Source: Pontivivens sp032464575
GTDB lineage: Bacteria > Pseudomonadota > Alphaproteobacteria > Rhodobacterales > Rhodobacteraceae
Direction of reading: 5' to 3'
Assembly (NCBI GenBank): GCA_032464575.1
Contig: JAWDKM010000006.1
Span: 248,001 to 312,000 of the forward strand
Length of the DNA stretch: 64,000 nucleotides
Of the stretch, positions 1 through 8,689 are shown in pieces. The position numbers were made by a program, and so were the translations under genes. The notes below the pieces were generated by a model. That model saw only the letters and a list, made by a program, of their open reading frames with translations, ran no database searches and was not told where the DNA came from. Numbering within the stretch: the first letter of the stretch is position 1; the number at the start of each line of letters is the position of its first letter.

Positions 1-2
1 CG

Positions 3-1025
3 CTATCCCCCCTTCGGCGCCGGCCCGGTGGAGCCGCGCACGATCAATTCCACGTCCATCATAACCTGAAGCGCCCCCGCCGGCATGCCGCCCAGATGGT
101 CCACCAGCATGTTCGCGAGCGGCTCGCAGGCGTCGCGCAGCGGGGCGCGGGTTACCGTGAGCGCGGGATCGAAGCTGATCGCGCGGGTGAGTGGCAGAGC
201 GTCGTCATGGGCCATGACCGAGACGTCGCCCGGCACGCTGAGCCCGCGGTCGCGCACGGCGCGCATCACGCCGGCTGCGATGACGGTGGACGCGCAGATG
301 AAGGCGGTGGGCGCGTCCTCTTGCGCCAGCAGCTCCAGCGCGCGGGTGTAGGCGTGGCTCTCGAACGTGGCACCGTTGCGGGCGCTGTCGGGGGCGAGGC
401 CGTGGCGGGTCATCGCGGCCCGAAACCCCTCCAGCCGTTCGGCGGCGTAGGCGTGGCGAAGCTTGCCATTGATCAGCGCGATCCGGCGGTGGCCGAGATG
501 GGCCAGCATGTCGACCGAGGTGGCGGAGACGGCGGCGTTGTCGATCCCGAAGTTGGGATAGTCCGGCGTTGCCCGGTCCCGGCCATGCAGGACGAACGGG
601 ATGCCCTGCTCCCGCAGGAAGCTCACCCGCGGATCGTCGGTGACCGGGGCATTCAGGATGAAGCCGTCTAGGATCCCGCGCTCCAACAACTTGCGGTAGG
701 GCAGGACGGGGTCGCCACCCTGATCGACGGCGAGCACGAGGTCGGTCTCGCGCGCGGACAGCGCTGCGGTCAGGCCCGTCAGCATCTCGAAGAAGGTCTG
801 GTCCGCGCTCATGTCCGGCTTGATCTTGACTACCATGCCGACCATCCCCGAGCGCCCGGTGACGAGCCGCTGGGCCACTCGATTGGGCCGGTAGCCAAGG
901 CGGTCGGCGGTCTCCCGCACCTTGGCGCGGGTCTTCAGGCTGACCTCCGGAAAGCCGTTCAGCGCGCGGCTGACCGTGGCGACCGAGAGGCCGAGCTCCG
1001 CGCCGATATCCTTCAGGGTTGCCAA
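3..1025 (-). CDS. LacI-family transcriptional regulator of the adjacent maltose/alpha-glucoside genes
   Basis: This 340-residue protein has the LacI/GalR layout: an N-terminal helix-turn-helix at about residues 2-25 (TLKDIGAELGLSVATVSRA), a hinge near residue 50, and a periplasmic-binding-protein-like sugar-sensing domain from about 60 to 330. The start appears to be TTG, because the conserved HTH begins at the next residues and no upstream ATG fits. It is divergent from the alpha-glucosidase and malEFG genes, and a perfect CAAAACGTTTTG palindrome lies between them, so it is probably a sugar-released repressor of that operon and perhaps of itself. It resembles AglR/MalR-type regulators; the exact effector is inferred from context. 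Confidence 0.88.
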   Translation of the reverse strand: MATLKDIGAELGLSVATVSRALNGFPEVSLKTRAKVRETADRLGYRPNRVAQRLVTGRSGMVGMVVKIKPDMSADQTFFEMLTGLTAALSARETDLVLAVDQGGDPVLPYRKLLERGILDGFILNAPVTDDPRVSFLREQGIPFVLHGRDRATPDYPNFGIDNAAVSATSVDMLAHLGHRRIALINGKLRHAYAAERLEGFRAAMTRHGLAPDSARNGATFESHAYTRALELLAQEDAPTAFICASTVIAAGVMRAVRDRGLSVPGDVSVMAHDDALPLTRAISFDPALTVTRAPLRDACEPLANMLVDHLGGMPAGALQVMMDVELIVRGSTGPAPKGG

Positions 1026-1103
1026 GGCTGTGGTCTCAAATCGATTTCACTCATGTCCGATCAAGCACCTAGATATATCAGATCAAATGCGATTTCACGC
1101 ATT

Positions 1104-1115
1104 CAAAACGTTTTG
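1104..1115. promoter_or_regulatory. putative LacI-family operator
   Basis: CAAAACGTTTTG is a perfect 12-bp palindrome with the central CG typical of LacI-family operators. It lies between the divergent LacI-type gene and the alpha-glucosidase gene, 52 bases before the glucosidase start codon. A second, imperfect dyad (TATC..GATA arms) follows at 1118-1136. The role as binding site of the neighbouring regulator is inferred. Confidence 0.6.
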
Positions 1116-1166
1116 GATATCGAAAGCGGTTTGATACGGTGCCCCCGACTCGGCTTGGGGGCTGAC

Positions 1167-2813
1167 ATGCGCGAATGGTGGCGGGATGCGGTGATCTACC
1201 AGATCTATCCGCGCTCCTTTCAGGACGACAACGGCGACGGGGTGGGGGATCTCAACGGGATCACCCGGCGGCTGGAACATGTGGCGAAGCTCGGTGCGGA
1301 CTGCATCTGGCTGTCGCCCGTCTTCGTCTCCCCGCAGAAGGACATGGGCTATGACGTGTCCGACTATCTTGATATCGATCCACTCTTCGGCACGCTCGCC
1401 GATTTCGACGCGCTGATCGCGCGGGCCCATGCGCTGGGGCTGAAGGTGATCACCGACCAGGTGCTGTCGCACACCTCCGACCGGCATCCGTGGTTCAGGG
1501 AGAGCCGGACGAGCCGCGACAACCCGAAGGCTGACTGGTACGTCTGGGCCGATCCGCTGCCCGACGGCGCGCCGCCCACCAACTGGCACAGCCATTTCGG
1601 CGGCCCGGCCTGGGAGTTCGAGCCGCGGCGCGGGCAGTACTACCTGCACAACTTCCTGGCCGCCCAGCCGGATCTGAACTTCCATCATCCGGAGGTCGCC
1701 GACGCGATCCTGGAGACGTGCCGGTTCTGGCTGGACCGGGGGCTCGACGGCTTCCGGCTCGACACCGTGAACTACTATTTCCACGATGCGGACCTGCGCT
1801 CCAACCCGCCGGCGGCGCCGAAGAGGAACCAGGTGATGTCCACCGACCTCTACGGGATGCAGGACAACATCTACAACAAGAACCGCCCGGAAAATCTCGG
1901 CTTTCTGGAGCGGCTGCGGGCGCTGACCGACCGCTACGACGACATCATGATGGTGGGCGAGGTCGGCGACGGGCCGGCGCGGGCGATCGAGCTGATGGGG
2001 CAGTACACGGCCGGGACGAAGCGGCTGCATGTCTGCTATAGTTTCGCCATGCTGGGCCAGGACTTCAGCGCCGCGTTCTTCCGCAACTGCATCGACGGGT
2101 TCCACAAGGGGGCGCCCGACGGGCACCCGAAATGGTCCTTCTCCAACCACGACACGGAGCGGCATGTGAGCCGCTGGGCCGCGCATGGGGTGAGCGAGGA
2201 TCACCTCGCGCGGCTGACCTGCGCGATGCTCATGTCCTTCGAGGGGACGGTGGGGATCTACCAGGGCGAGGAGCTGGGCCAGACCGAGACGGAGCTGGTC
2301 TACCAGGAACTGACCGACCCGCCCGCGCTGCGCTTCTGGCCCGGGATCAAGGGCCGCGACGGTTGCCGCACGCCAATGGTGTGGGAGCGCGATGCGCTGA
2401 ACGCCGGTTTTTCGGAGGCGAAACCGTGGCTGCCGGTGAAGGCGCCGCAGGCTGCGCGGGCCGTGGATGTACAGGCGCACGACGGCATCCTCGCCTTCTA
2501 TCGCGAGGCTATCGCGCTGCGCAAAGCGTCCCGGCCGCTGCGGGAGGGAACGACGCTTTTCCACGACCTGCCCGAGCCGCTCCTCGCCTTCGAGCGGCGC
2601 GCGGGCGACGAGCGGATGACCTGCCTCTTCAACCTCTCGACGGAAACGCAGGTGCTCGCGCTGACCGGTGCGGCGGAGTTCGCAGGACCGCAGGCCGCGG
2701 CCCTCGCTGACGGCATGCTGACGCTGCCGGGCAACGGCTTTGCCTGGCTGACACATGACGAGCCGCTGACGCTCGCAACAAAAGAAAAGACGCTCTGGGA
2801 GGAGATTTCATGA
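1167..2813 (+). CDS. aglA: GH13 alpha-glucosidase
   Basis: A 548-residue cytoplasmic glycoside hydrolase of family 13 that releases glucose from maltose and related alpha-glucosides. It opens with MREWWRDAVIYQIYPRSF, the usual N-terminus of the family, and carries the barrel motifs in order: DGFRLD with nucleophile Asp199, GEV with acid/base Glu265, and SNHD with Asp329. An in-frame upstream extension to 1053 exists but runs through the regulatory region, so ATG 1167 is preferred. The gene overlaps malE by ATGA, which indicates co-transcription. Its position ahead of malE, rather than behind the permeases, differs from the rhizobial agl operons. Confidence 0.92.
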   Translation: MREWWRDAVIYQIYPRSFQDDNGDGVGDLNGITRRLEHVAKLGADCIWLSPVFVSPQKDMGYDVSDYLDIDPLFGTLADFDALIARAHALGLKVITDQVLSHTSDRHPWFRESRTSRDNPKADWYVWADPLPDGAPPTNWHSHFGGPAWEFEPRRGQYYLHNFLAAQPDLNFHHPEVADAILETCRFWLDRGLDGFRLDTVNYYFHDADLRSNPPAAPKRNQVMSTDLYGMQDNIYNKNRPENLGFLERLRALTDRYDDIMMVGEVGDGPARAIELMGQYTAGTKRLHVCYSFAMLGQDFSAAFFRNCIDGFHKGAPDGHPKWSFSNHDTERHVSRWAAHGVSEDHLARLTCAMLMSFEGTVGIYQGEELGQTETELVYQELTDPPALRFWPGIKGRDGCRTPMVWERDALNAGFSEAKPWLPVKAPQAARAVDVQAHDGILAFYREAIALRKASRPLREGTTLFHDLPEPLLAFERRAGDERMTCLFNLSTETQVLALTGAAEFAGPQAAALADGMLTLPGNGFAWLTHDEPLTLATKEKTLWEEIS

Positions 2814-3967
2814 CCAAGGCCCTTTCGCTTTCCGCCCTTTTGCTCGTGACCGCGCTGCCCGCGGCGGCCTTCGACGATGACACGCTGACGATCTGGACCG
2901 GGGCGAACCGCGACCGCGATGCGCTGTTGGAGGCGACCGCCGCCTTCACCGAGGATCTGGGCATTGAGGTCGTGGTGGAGGTCGTGGACCCCGACCTGCC
3001 GCAGAAGTTCCAGCAAGCGGCGGCGACCGGCGATGGGCCGGACATCGTGATGTGGGCCCATGACCGCTTCGGCGAATGGGCGAGCGGCGGGCTGATCCAG
3101 CCGGTCTCACCGGGGGTGAGCTGGGCCGAGGGTATCCTGCCCGCCGCGATGGAGGCGGTTCGCTTCGACGGAAACACCTGGGGTTATCCGGTGTCGGTCG
3201 AGGCGGTGACGCTGATCTACAACCGCGACCTGATCGAGACGCCCCCGGCGAGCTTCGAAGAGATCGCGGGCCTCGACATCGAGGGGCAGAAGATCCTCTG
3301 GGACTACAACAACACCTATTTCACCATGCCGATGCTGATGGCGAATGGCGGCTACGCCTTCCAGAAGGTGGACGGCAGCTATGACGGGTCCGAGACCGGG
3401 GTGAACACCGACGGCGCGATCGCCGGGGCAAAGGTGCTCAAGTCGCTCTTCGACGACGGGGTGATGCCGCAGGGCGTGGATTACGGCGTCATGGACGGCG
3501 CGATGAACAATGGCGAGGTCGCGATGGTGCTCAACGGGCCGTGGGCCTGGGGCGGGTTCAGGGACTCCGGCATCGACTTCGCCGTGGCCCCGATCCCGAC
3601 CGTGGCGGGCGAGACCGCGCCGCCCTTCCTCGGCGTGCTCGCGCTGGGGGTGAACGCGGCGACGCCCAATGCGGACCTCGCGGTCGAGTTGATCGAGAAC
3701 TACCTGGCCACCGACGAGGGGCTCGCGGTCTGGAACCGGAACGACGCGCTGGGCGCGCTGGCGGATGTGTCGGCGGCCGAGGCGCAGGAGGATCCGCTCG
3801 TCTCCGGCATGCTGGAGGTGGCAGCCGACGGCGTGCCGATGCCTTCGAACCCCGAGATGGGGGCGTTCTGGGCCGCGATGGCGCCCGCGCTCACCAACAT
3901 CACCTCCGGCACCGCGACGCCGGAGGATGCGCTGAACGACGCCGCCGCCCGGATCCTGGGCGAGTGA
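2810..3967 (+). CDS. malE: maltose/maltodextrin ABC transporter substrate-binding protein
   Basis: A 385-residue periplasmic binding protein with an N-terminal Sec signal peptide (hydrophobic core in residues 5-17, probable cleavage after ALPAAA near residue 20). The mature start (LTIWTGANRDRD) and the segment around GDGPDIVMWAHDRFGEWA are close to enterobacterial MalE. It should deliver maltose or related alpha-glucosides to the MalFG channel encoded just downstream. The start overlaps the glucosidase stop by ATGA. A hairpin follows in the malE-malF gap. Confidence 0.9.
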   Translation: MTKALSLSALLLVTALPAAAFDDDTLTIWTGANRDRDALLEATAAFTEDLGIEVVVEVVDPDLPQKFQQAAATGDGPDIVMWAHDRFGEWASGGLIQPVSPGVSWAEGILPAAMEAVRFDGNTWGYPVSVEAVTLIYNRDLIETPPASFEEIAGLDIEGQKILWDYNNTYFTMPMLMANGGYAFQKVDGSYDGSETGVNTDGAIAGAKVLKSLFDDGVMPQGVDYGVMDGAMNNGEVAMVLNGPWAWGGFRDSGIDFAVAPIPTVAGETAPPFLGVLALGVNAATPNADLAVELIENYLATDEGLAVWNRNDALGALADVSAAEAQEDPLVSGMLEVAADGVPMPSNPEMGAFWAAMAPALTNITSGTATPEDALNDAAARILGE

Positions 3968-3974
3968 CGCGGAC

Positions 3975-4002
3975 GGGGCGGCGGCCCTCCCGCCGCTGCC
4001 CC
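3975..4002 (+). promoter_or_regulatory. intercistronic stem-loop between malE and malF
   Basis: Arms 3975-3984 (GGGGCGGCGG) and 3993-4002 (CCGCTGCCCC) can form a 10-bp stem with one G-U pair and an 8-nt loop. There is no T-run after it, so it looks less like a full terminator than an mRNA-stabilising or attenuating hairpin. In enteric bacteria, stem-loops between malE and malF protect the malE transcript and raise binding-protein levels; the same role here is inferred from position. Confidence 0.6.
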
Positions 4003-4024
4003 GGCTCGTGATGCGGAGGGGTGC

Positions 4025-5551
4025 ATGACGATCACCACGGAGGCCACGGTCGGGGAGGGCTCGCCGCTGCCGCGCCTGCTCGTCGTGGGGGCGGTTACGC
4101 TGGTGCTGCTGGCGGCGGCCTTCTACCTCTACCTGCTGGCGCAGCCCCTGTTCGGGGCGATCCTGCTGGCGCTCGCCACGGGCTTTGCGGTGATCTTCGG
4201 TGCGCAGCGGTTCTACGGCCCGCGCTTCATCTTTCCGGGCGTGGCGGCGGTTCTGATCTTCATCGCGTTTCCGGTGCTCTACACCGTCTATATCGGTTTC
4301 ACGAACTACTCCTCCTTCAACCTTCTGAGCTACGAACGGACTGTGGAGGTGCTGACCTCCCGCGGTTCCATCGACCCGGAGACGGAGCAGCCCTTCGCCG
4401 TGGCGCGTGATGGCGACGCCTACCGGGTGTGGCTGCCGGAGGCGGGGCTGTTGTCAGAGCCGGTGGGGCTCGCGGGCGAGCAAACGGCGGCCCTCAGCGA
4501 GGCCGACGCACCCGCCGAGTTGTTGGAGCGGCGAGAAGTCGTCCGCCTGCGCGGCGGCCTTCAGGAGCTGACGCTGACCACGCCCGAAGGTGCGGAGCTG
4601 CGCAACGCGGGGCTGCGCACCTTTGCCACCGTGACGCCCGACTACACCCGCACCGGTCCGGACGAGCTGACGCGGACCGATGGCAGCGTGCTGACCGCCG
4701 ACCATTCCATCGGGTTCTTCGTCGACGAGAGCGGCGACCGCGTGCCGCCCGGCTGGCGCGTCTTCATCGGCTGGGACAATTTCGAACGGGTCTTCACCTC
4801 CGACGGCATCCGCCAGCCGATGGTCGCGATCTTCGTCTGGACCTTCGTCTTTGCCGCCGCGTCGGTCGTGCTGACCTTTGCAGTGGGGCTGACGCTCGCC
4901 GTGATCCTCCAGTGGCCGCACCTGCGGTTCAAGGCGGTCTACCGGATCCTCTTGATCCTGCCCTACGCGGTGCCCGCCTTCATCTCGATCCTCGTGTTCC
5001 GGGGGCTGTTCAACCAGAACTTCGGGGAGATCAACCTGATCCTCGAAAGCCTGTTCGGTATCCGCCCGAGCTGGTTCAGCGACGGGACGCTGGCGCGGGT
5101 GATGGTGCTGATCGTGAACACATGGCTCGGCTATCCCTACATGATGCTGCTCGCCATGGGCTTCCTGCAGGCGGTGCCGGAGGATCACAAGAAGGCGGCG
5201 GCGCTGGAGGGCGCATCTGCTGTCCGCGTCTTCTTCACCATCACCCTGCCGCAGATCGTCCCGCCCTTCCTGCCGCTGCTGATCGCGAGTTTCGCGTTCA
5301 ACTTCAACAATCTGGTGCTGATCTTCCTGTTGACGCGCGGCCTGCCGGACATTCCGGGCACGGTGATCCCGGCGGGGGAGACGGATATCCTCGCCTCCTT
5401 CACCTATCGCCTCGCCTTCGATAATGCGGGGCAGCAATTCGGGCTGGCCGGCGCGATCACGCTGCTGATCTTCCTCGTCGTCGCCGCCATTTCCTACGCC
5501 AATTTCGTCGCGATGCGGCGGGCGGCGCAGAAACGCTCCGGAAGGGCCTGA
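4025..5551 (+). CDS. malF: maltose ABC transporter permease MalF
   Basis: A 508-residue inner-membrane permease. Two to three N-terminal membrane segments include the MalF-like FIFPG...FPVLYTVYIGFTNYSS, followed by a long soluble insert (about residues 105-265) that matches the periplasmic P2 loop unique to MalF, then the BPD transporter core. The EAA loop that contacts the ATPase is visible near residues 387-410 (KKAAALEGASAVRVFFTITL). The length matches E. coli MalF (514) rather than the shorter AglF type. It lies 57 bases after malE and one base before malG. Confidence 0.9.
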   Translation: MTITTEATVGEGSPLPRLLVVGAVTLVLLAAAFYLYLLAQPLFGAILLALATGFAVIFGAQRFYGPRFIFPGVAAVLIFIAFPVLYTVYIGFTNYSSFNLLSYERTVEVLTSRGSIDPETEQPFAVARDGDAYRVWLPEAGLLSEPVGLAGEQTAALSEADAPAELLERREVVRLRGGLQELTLTTPEGAELRNAGLRTFATVTPDYTRTGPDELTRTDGSVLTADHSIGFFVDESGDRVPPGWRVFIGWDNFERVFTSDGIRQPMVAIFVWTFVFAAASVVLTFAVGLTLAVILQWPHLRFKAVYRILLILPYAVPAFISILVFRGLFNQNFGEINLILESLFGIRPSWFSDGTLARVMVLIVNTWLGYPYMMLLAMGFLQAVPEDHKKAAALEGASAVRVFFTITLPQIVPPFLPLLIASFAFNFNNLVLIFLLTRGLPDIPGTVIPAGETDILASFTYRLAFDNAGQQFGLAGAITLLIFLVVAAISYANFVAMRRAAQKRSGRA

Positions 5552-5552
5552 G

Positions 5553-6443
5553 ATGATCGTCGAACGCCCGCGCGACCTGATGGTGAAGAAGATCCTGGCC
5601 CACGGCTTCCTGATCTTCTTCCTTCTTCTGATCCTGTTCCCCTTCGTCGTGGTTCTCTCGATCTCCTTTCGGGAGGGGAACTTCGCGGTCGGCTCGATCA
5701 TTCCGGAGAACCCGACGCTGGAGCACTGGTACCTTGCCTTCGGCCTCGACTACACGCGGGCCGACGGAACCGTGGTGCAGCCGCCCTATCCGGTGCTGTT
5801 GTGGATGTGGAACTCGATCAAGATCAGCCTGATCGCCTCGACCGGCGTGCTGGCCATCGCCACGATCTCCGCCTACGCGTTCAGCCGGATCCGCATCGCG
5901 GGCAAGGGCGCGATGCTCGACGGGCTGTTGCTGATCCAGATGTTTCCCAGCACGCTGGCGCTGGTCGCGATCTACGCGATCTTCGATGCGCTGGGTGAGG
6001 TGGATCCAGGCCTCGGCATCAACAGCCATCTCTCGCTCATCATGATCTACCTCGCGGGTGTCACGCTGCACATCTGGACCATCAAGGGCTATTTCGACAG
6101 CGTGGACACGGCGCTCGACAAGGCGGCGATGATCGACGGGGCGACGCCGTGGCAGACCTTCCGCCACATCTTCCTGCCGCTGGCGGTGCCGATCATGGCG
6201 GTGGTTTTCGTCCTTGCCTTCATCGGCTTCATCAACGATTACCCCATCGCCTCCGTCCTGATCCGGTCGGAGGAGAAGATGACGCTGGCCGTCGGCTCCC
6301 GCCTCTATCTCAACGAGTTCCGCTACCTGTGGGGCGACTTCGCCGCCGCCGCGATCCTGTCGGGCCTGCCGATCACGGTCGTGTTCCTGATCGCGCAACG
6401 GTATCTGGTGTCGGGCCTCAGCGAGGGCGCGGTGAAGGGCTAG
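5553..6443 (+). CDS. malG: maltose ABC transporter permease MalG
   Basis: A 296-residue permease with about six membrane segments, very similar in pattern to MalG: SFREGNFAVGSIIPE near the N-terminus, PVLLWMWNSIKIS, an EAA loop DKAAMIDGATPWQTFRHIFL, and a C-terminus ending GAVKG as in the enteric protein. It pairs with MalF to form the channel. It starts one base after the malF stop. No malK ATPase gene follows; the next gene is convergent and shares the CTAG stop at 6440-6443, so the ATPase must be encoded elsewhere, perhaps left of this window. Confidence 0.9.
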   Translation: MIVERPRDLMVKKILAHGFLIFFLLLILFPFVVVLSISFREGNFAVGSIIPENPTLEHWYLAFGLDYTRADGTVVQPPYPVLLWMWNSIKISLIASTGVLAIATISAYAFSRIRIAGKGAMLDGLLLIQMFPSTLALVAIYAIFDALGEVDPGLGINSHLSLIMIYLAGVTLHIWTIKGYFDSVDTALDKAAMIDGATPWQTFRHIFLPLAVPIMAVVFVLAFIGFINDYPIASVLIRSEEKMTLAVGSRLYLNEFRYLWGDFAAAAILSGLPITVVFLIAQRYLVSGLSEGAVKG

Positions 6444-7996
6444 GCGATCATCGCCTTGAGGCGGTCGAGCGTGTCGGCCTCCTCGATCGGCTTGTCCCAG
6501 CGGATGCGCTTGATGCGGGGAAAGCGCATGGCCACGCCCGATTTGTGGCGCGTGCTTTCCTGAATGGCGTCGAAGGCGATCTCCAGCACCAGCGCGGGTT
6601 TCACCGCGCGCACGGGGCCGAACCGCTCGGTGAAGTTGTTGCGGACGAAGCGGTCGAGCTCTTCCAGTTCCTTGTCGGTGAAGCCGGAATAGGCCTTGCC
6701 GACAGGCGTCAGGACGCGGCCGTCCGGCGTCTCGACCCACGCGCCGAAGGTGTAGTCGGAGTAGTAGGAGGATCGCTTGCCGTGGCCGCGCTGGGCGTAC
6801 ATCAGCACGCAGTCGGCCTCCAGCGGGTCGCGCTTCCACTTCCACCACATGCCGACGGGGCGGCCGGCGACATAGGCCGTGTCGAGGCGTTTGAGCATCA
6901 GCCCTTCCATCGCCGCCTCCCGCGCGCCGTCGCGCTGCGCCTCCAGCTCGGCCCAGGTCTCAAAGGGGATGAGGGGGGAGATGTCGAGGCGGTCGCGGGT
7001 CCCGAACGCCTCCAGCCGCGCGCGGCGCTCGGTGAAGGGGAGGGAGCGCAGGTCCTCGCCTGCGTGGTCGAGCAGGTCGTAAGCACGGACATGGGCGGGG
7101 TAGTCGGCCAGGGTCTTCCTGCCGACACGCTTGCGCCCTAGCCGTTTCTGCAGGTGGGCGAAGGGCGCGACCTCGCCATCGCGGACCACCAGAAGTTCGC
7201 CGTCGAGGCAGGCATGCCAGTCCATCGCCTCGATGATGTCCGGGAAGCTGTCGGAAATGTCCTCGCCCGTCCGGGTGTAGAGCCGGCGGCCCTTGGGCGT
7301 GGCGACCGCCTGCACCCGGATGCCGTCCCATTTCCATTCGGCGGCATGGGCGGTGGGGTCCAGCGTCGGCACCCGGTCCTCCACGGGCTGGGCGAGCATC
7401 ATGGGACGGTAGGCGAGGGAGAGATCGACGTCCGGCTCCGCCCCGCCCTCGAGCCACGCGAAGAGCTCCGGATAAGGCGGTTCCAGGGCGAACCACAGCT
7501 TCTCGATGGTCTCCACCGGGTGGTCCTCGTCGGCGAGTGCGGTCTGCGCCATCCGGGTCGAGACGCCGACGCGCATCCCGCCGGTGCACAGCTTGATGAG
7601 TGCCAGCCGCGCCGACGCTCCGCACCGGTCGAGCAGCCGCGCCAGCACCGCGGGCCGGTCGGAGCGGGAGGCGGCGAGCAGGGTCGTCACCACCTCGTCG
7701 AGGCTCGGCGGATCGTAGGTCTCGGGCTCCGGCCACAGCAGGCTCACCGTCTCCGCCAGATCACCGACATAGGAGCGGGAGAGCGAGAACAGCACCGGGT
7801 CCATCCGCTCCTCCATCAGCCCCTTGATGACCGAGGAGGTGACATGTGGAAGGTCCAGCGTCCCGGCGAGGGCCGCCAGCGCCCAGCCGCGATCCGGGTC
7901 CGGCGTGGCTGCAAAGTAGCGGCGGAGCAGCGTCAGCTTCCCGTTGCGTCCGGGCGTGAAGGCGAGCTTTTCGAGGAGATCGGCGAAGGGCGTCAT
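6440..7996 (-). CDS. ATP-dependent DNA ligase (cisplatin-damage-response type)
   Basis: A 518-residue ligase that seals nicks by an adenylated-lysine mechanism. Motifs appear in order: I, KWDGIR with the AMP-accepting Lys222; III, DGELLV; IV, EGLMLKR; V, WWKWKRDPLEAD; followed by an OB-fold domain. The N-terminal domain (TPFADLLEKLAFTPGRNGK) matches the family named cisplatin damage response ligase. The ATG at 7996 is chosen over the longer frame (8080) because the family N-terminus begins there. The ligase-associated exonuclease and DEXH helicase often found beside such genes are absent here. Confidence 0.9.
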   Translation of the reverse strand: MTPFADLLEKLAFTPGRNGKLTLLRRYFAATPDPDRGWALAALAGTLDLPHVTSSVIKGLMEERMDPVLFSLSRSYVGDLAETVSLLWPEPETYDPPSLDEVVTTLLAASRSDRPAVLARLLDRCGASARLALIKLCTGGMRVGVSTRMAQTALADEDHPVETIEKLWFALEPPYPELFAWLEGGAEPDVDLSLAYRPMMLAQPVEDRVPTLDPTAHAAEWKWDGIRVQAVATPKGRRLYTRTGEDISDSFPDIIEAMDWHACLDGELLVVRDGEVAPFAHLQKRLGRKRVGRKTLADYPAHVRAYDLLDHAGEDLRSLPFTERRARLEAFGTRDRLDISPLIPFETWAELEAQRDGAREAAMEGLMLKRLDTAYVAGRPVGMWWKWKRDPLEADCVLMYAQRGHGKRSSYYSDYTFGAWVETPDGRVLTPVGKAYSGFTDKELEELDRFVRNNFTERFGPVRAVKPALVLEIAFDAIQESTRHKSGVAMRFPRIKRIRWDKPIEEADTLDRLKAMIA

Positions 7997-8131
7997 GCCG
8001 GGAAGAATAGGCGCACCCGCTGTCATGGCGAGGGCCCGTCCGCCGCAGGCCCCCTCTTCATCTTTCCTGAAATACGCCAAAAACCGCGGCAGGTCCGGGA
8101 GCTGCCGCCATTTCGAAGGCAGCCGGTGCCG

Positions 8132-8473
8132 TTACCGGAGCAGCGCCACCGGAGCCGACGGATCGCGCACATAGTCGAGTGCGGCCGCGTCGGTCACATC
8201 CGTCCGCCGCTTGTATTCGTAGCGGACCAGCGGCCCCTCATGCGCGGCGGTCACGATCAGGCAATCCGCGAGGTGCCGCTCCCCGTCATAGAGGGAGAGG
8301 TGCCCGCGCAGCAGCGGCGCGTCGCCCGCGACGGTGAAGCCGGTTTCGTCGAGGTTGATAAGGTCGATCACCTGCTTGCCCATGCGGGCCCGCGGCCGGG
8401 TCTTCGTACGCTTGGGAGCAGCGTCGCCGTTGCGCAGTGCGGTTGCGACATCTTGGGGGAGATGGATGTCCAT
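8132..8473 (-). CDS. hypothetical protein, 113 residues
   Basis: A small soluble protein with a basic stretch near residues 20-33 (KRTKTRPRARMGKQ) and then a compact beta-rich region (INLDETGFTVAGDAPLLRGHLSL). No signal peptide, membrane segment or catalytic motif is visible. The short beta pattern weakly suggests a PilZ-like fold, but the PilZ c-di-GMP residues are not clear. It lies behind the DNA ligase on the same strand, 136 bases in front of its start. Function unknown. Confidence 0.6.
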   Translation of the reverse strand: MDIHLPQDVATALRNGDAAPKRTKTRPRARMGKQVIDLINLDETGFTVAGDAPLLRGHLSLYDGERHLADCLIVTAAHEGPLVRYEYKRRTDVTDAAALDYVRDPSAPVALLR

Positions 8474-8689
8474 ACGCCTGTCCTGTCTTTCGTTTAGGGC
8501 ACCGGCGCGAGGTGGCGCGACGATCCCGTTTGTCCAGCTTTCGAATCGCTTTCCTGCACATCATGCCACACGCCCGTGACGTGAACGTTAACACACCGGT
8601 TTCCCGGATGGCGACAGTTCGTGCGCCGGTCGCCGGTTGTCCGCGCCTGCGCACGTCGCATCTTCTTGGTTAACGGCAGGGAGGTGCGC

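Noticed and set aside
1095..2756. 553-residue minus-strand open frame opposite the alpha-glucosidase
   Set aside because: Shadow frame; the plus strand has all GH13 catalytic motifs and no minus-strand motif is seen.
7154..8497. 447-residue plus-strand open frame opposite the DNA ligase
   Set aside because: It is antisense to a ligase with complete adenylation motifs and shows no domain of its own.
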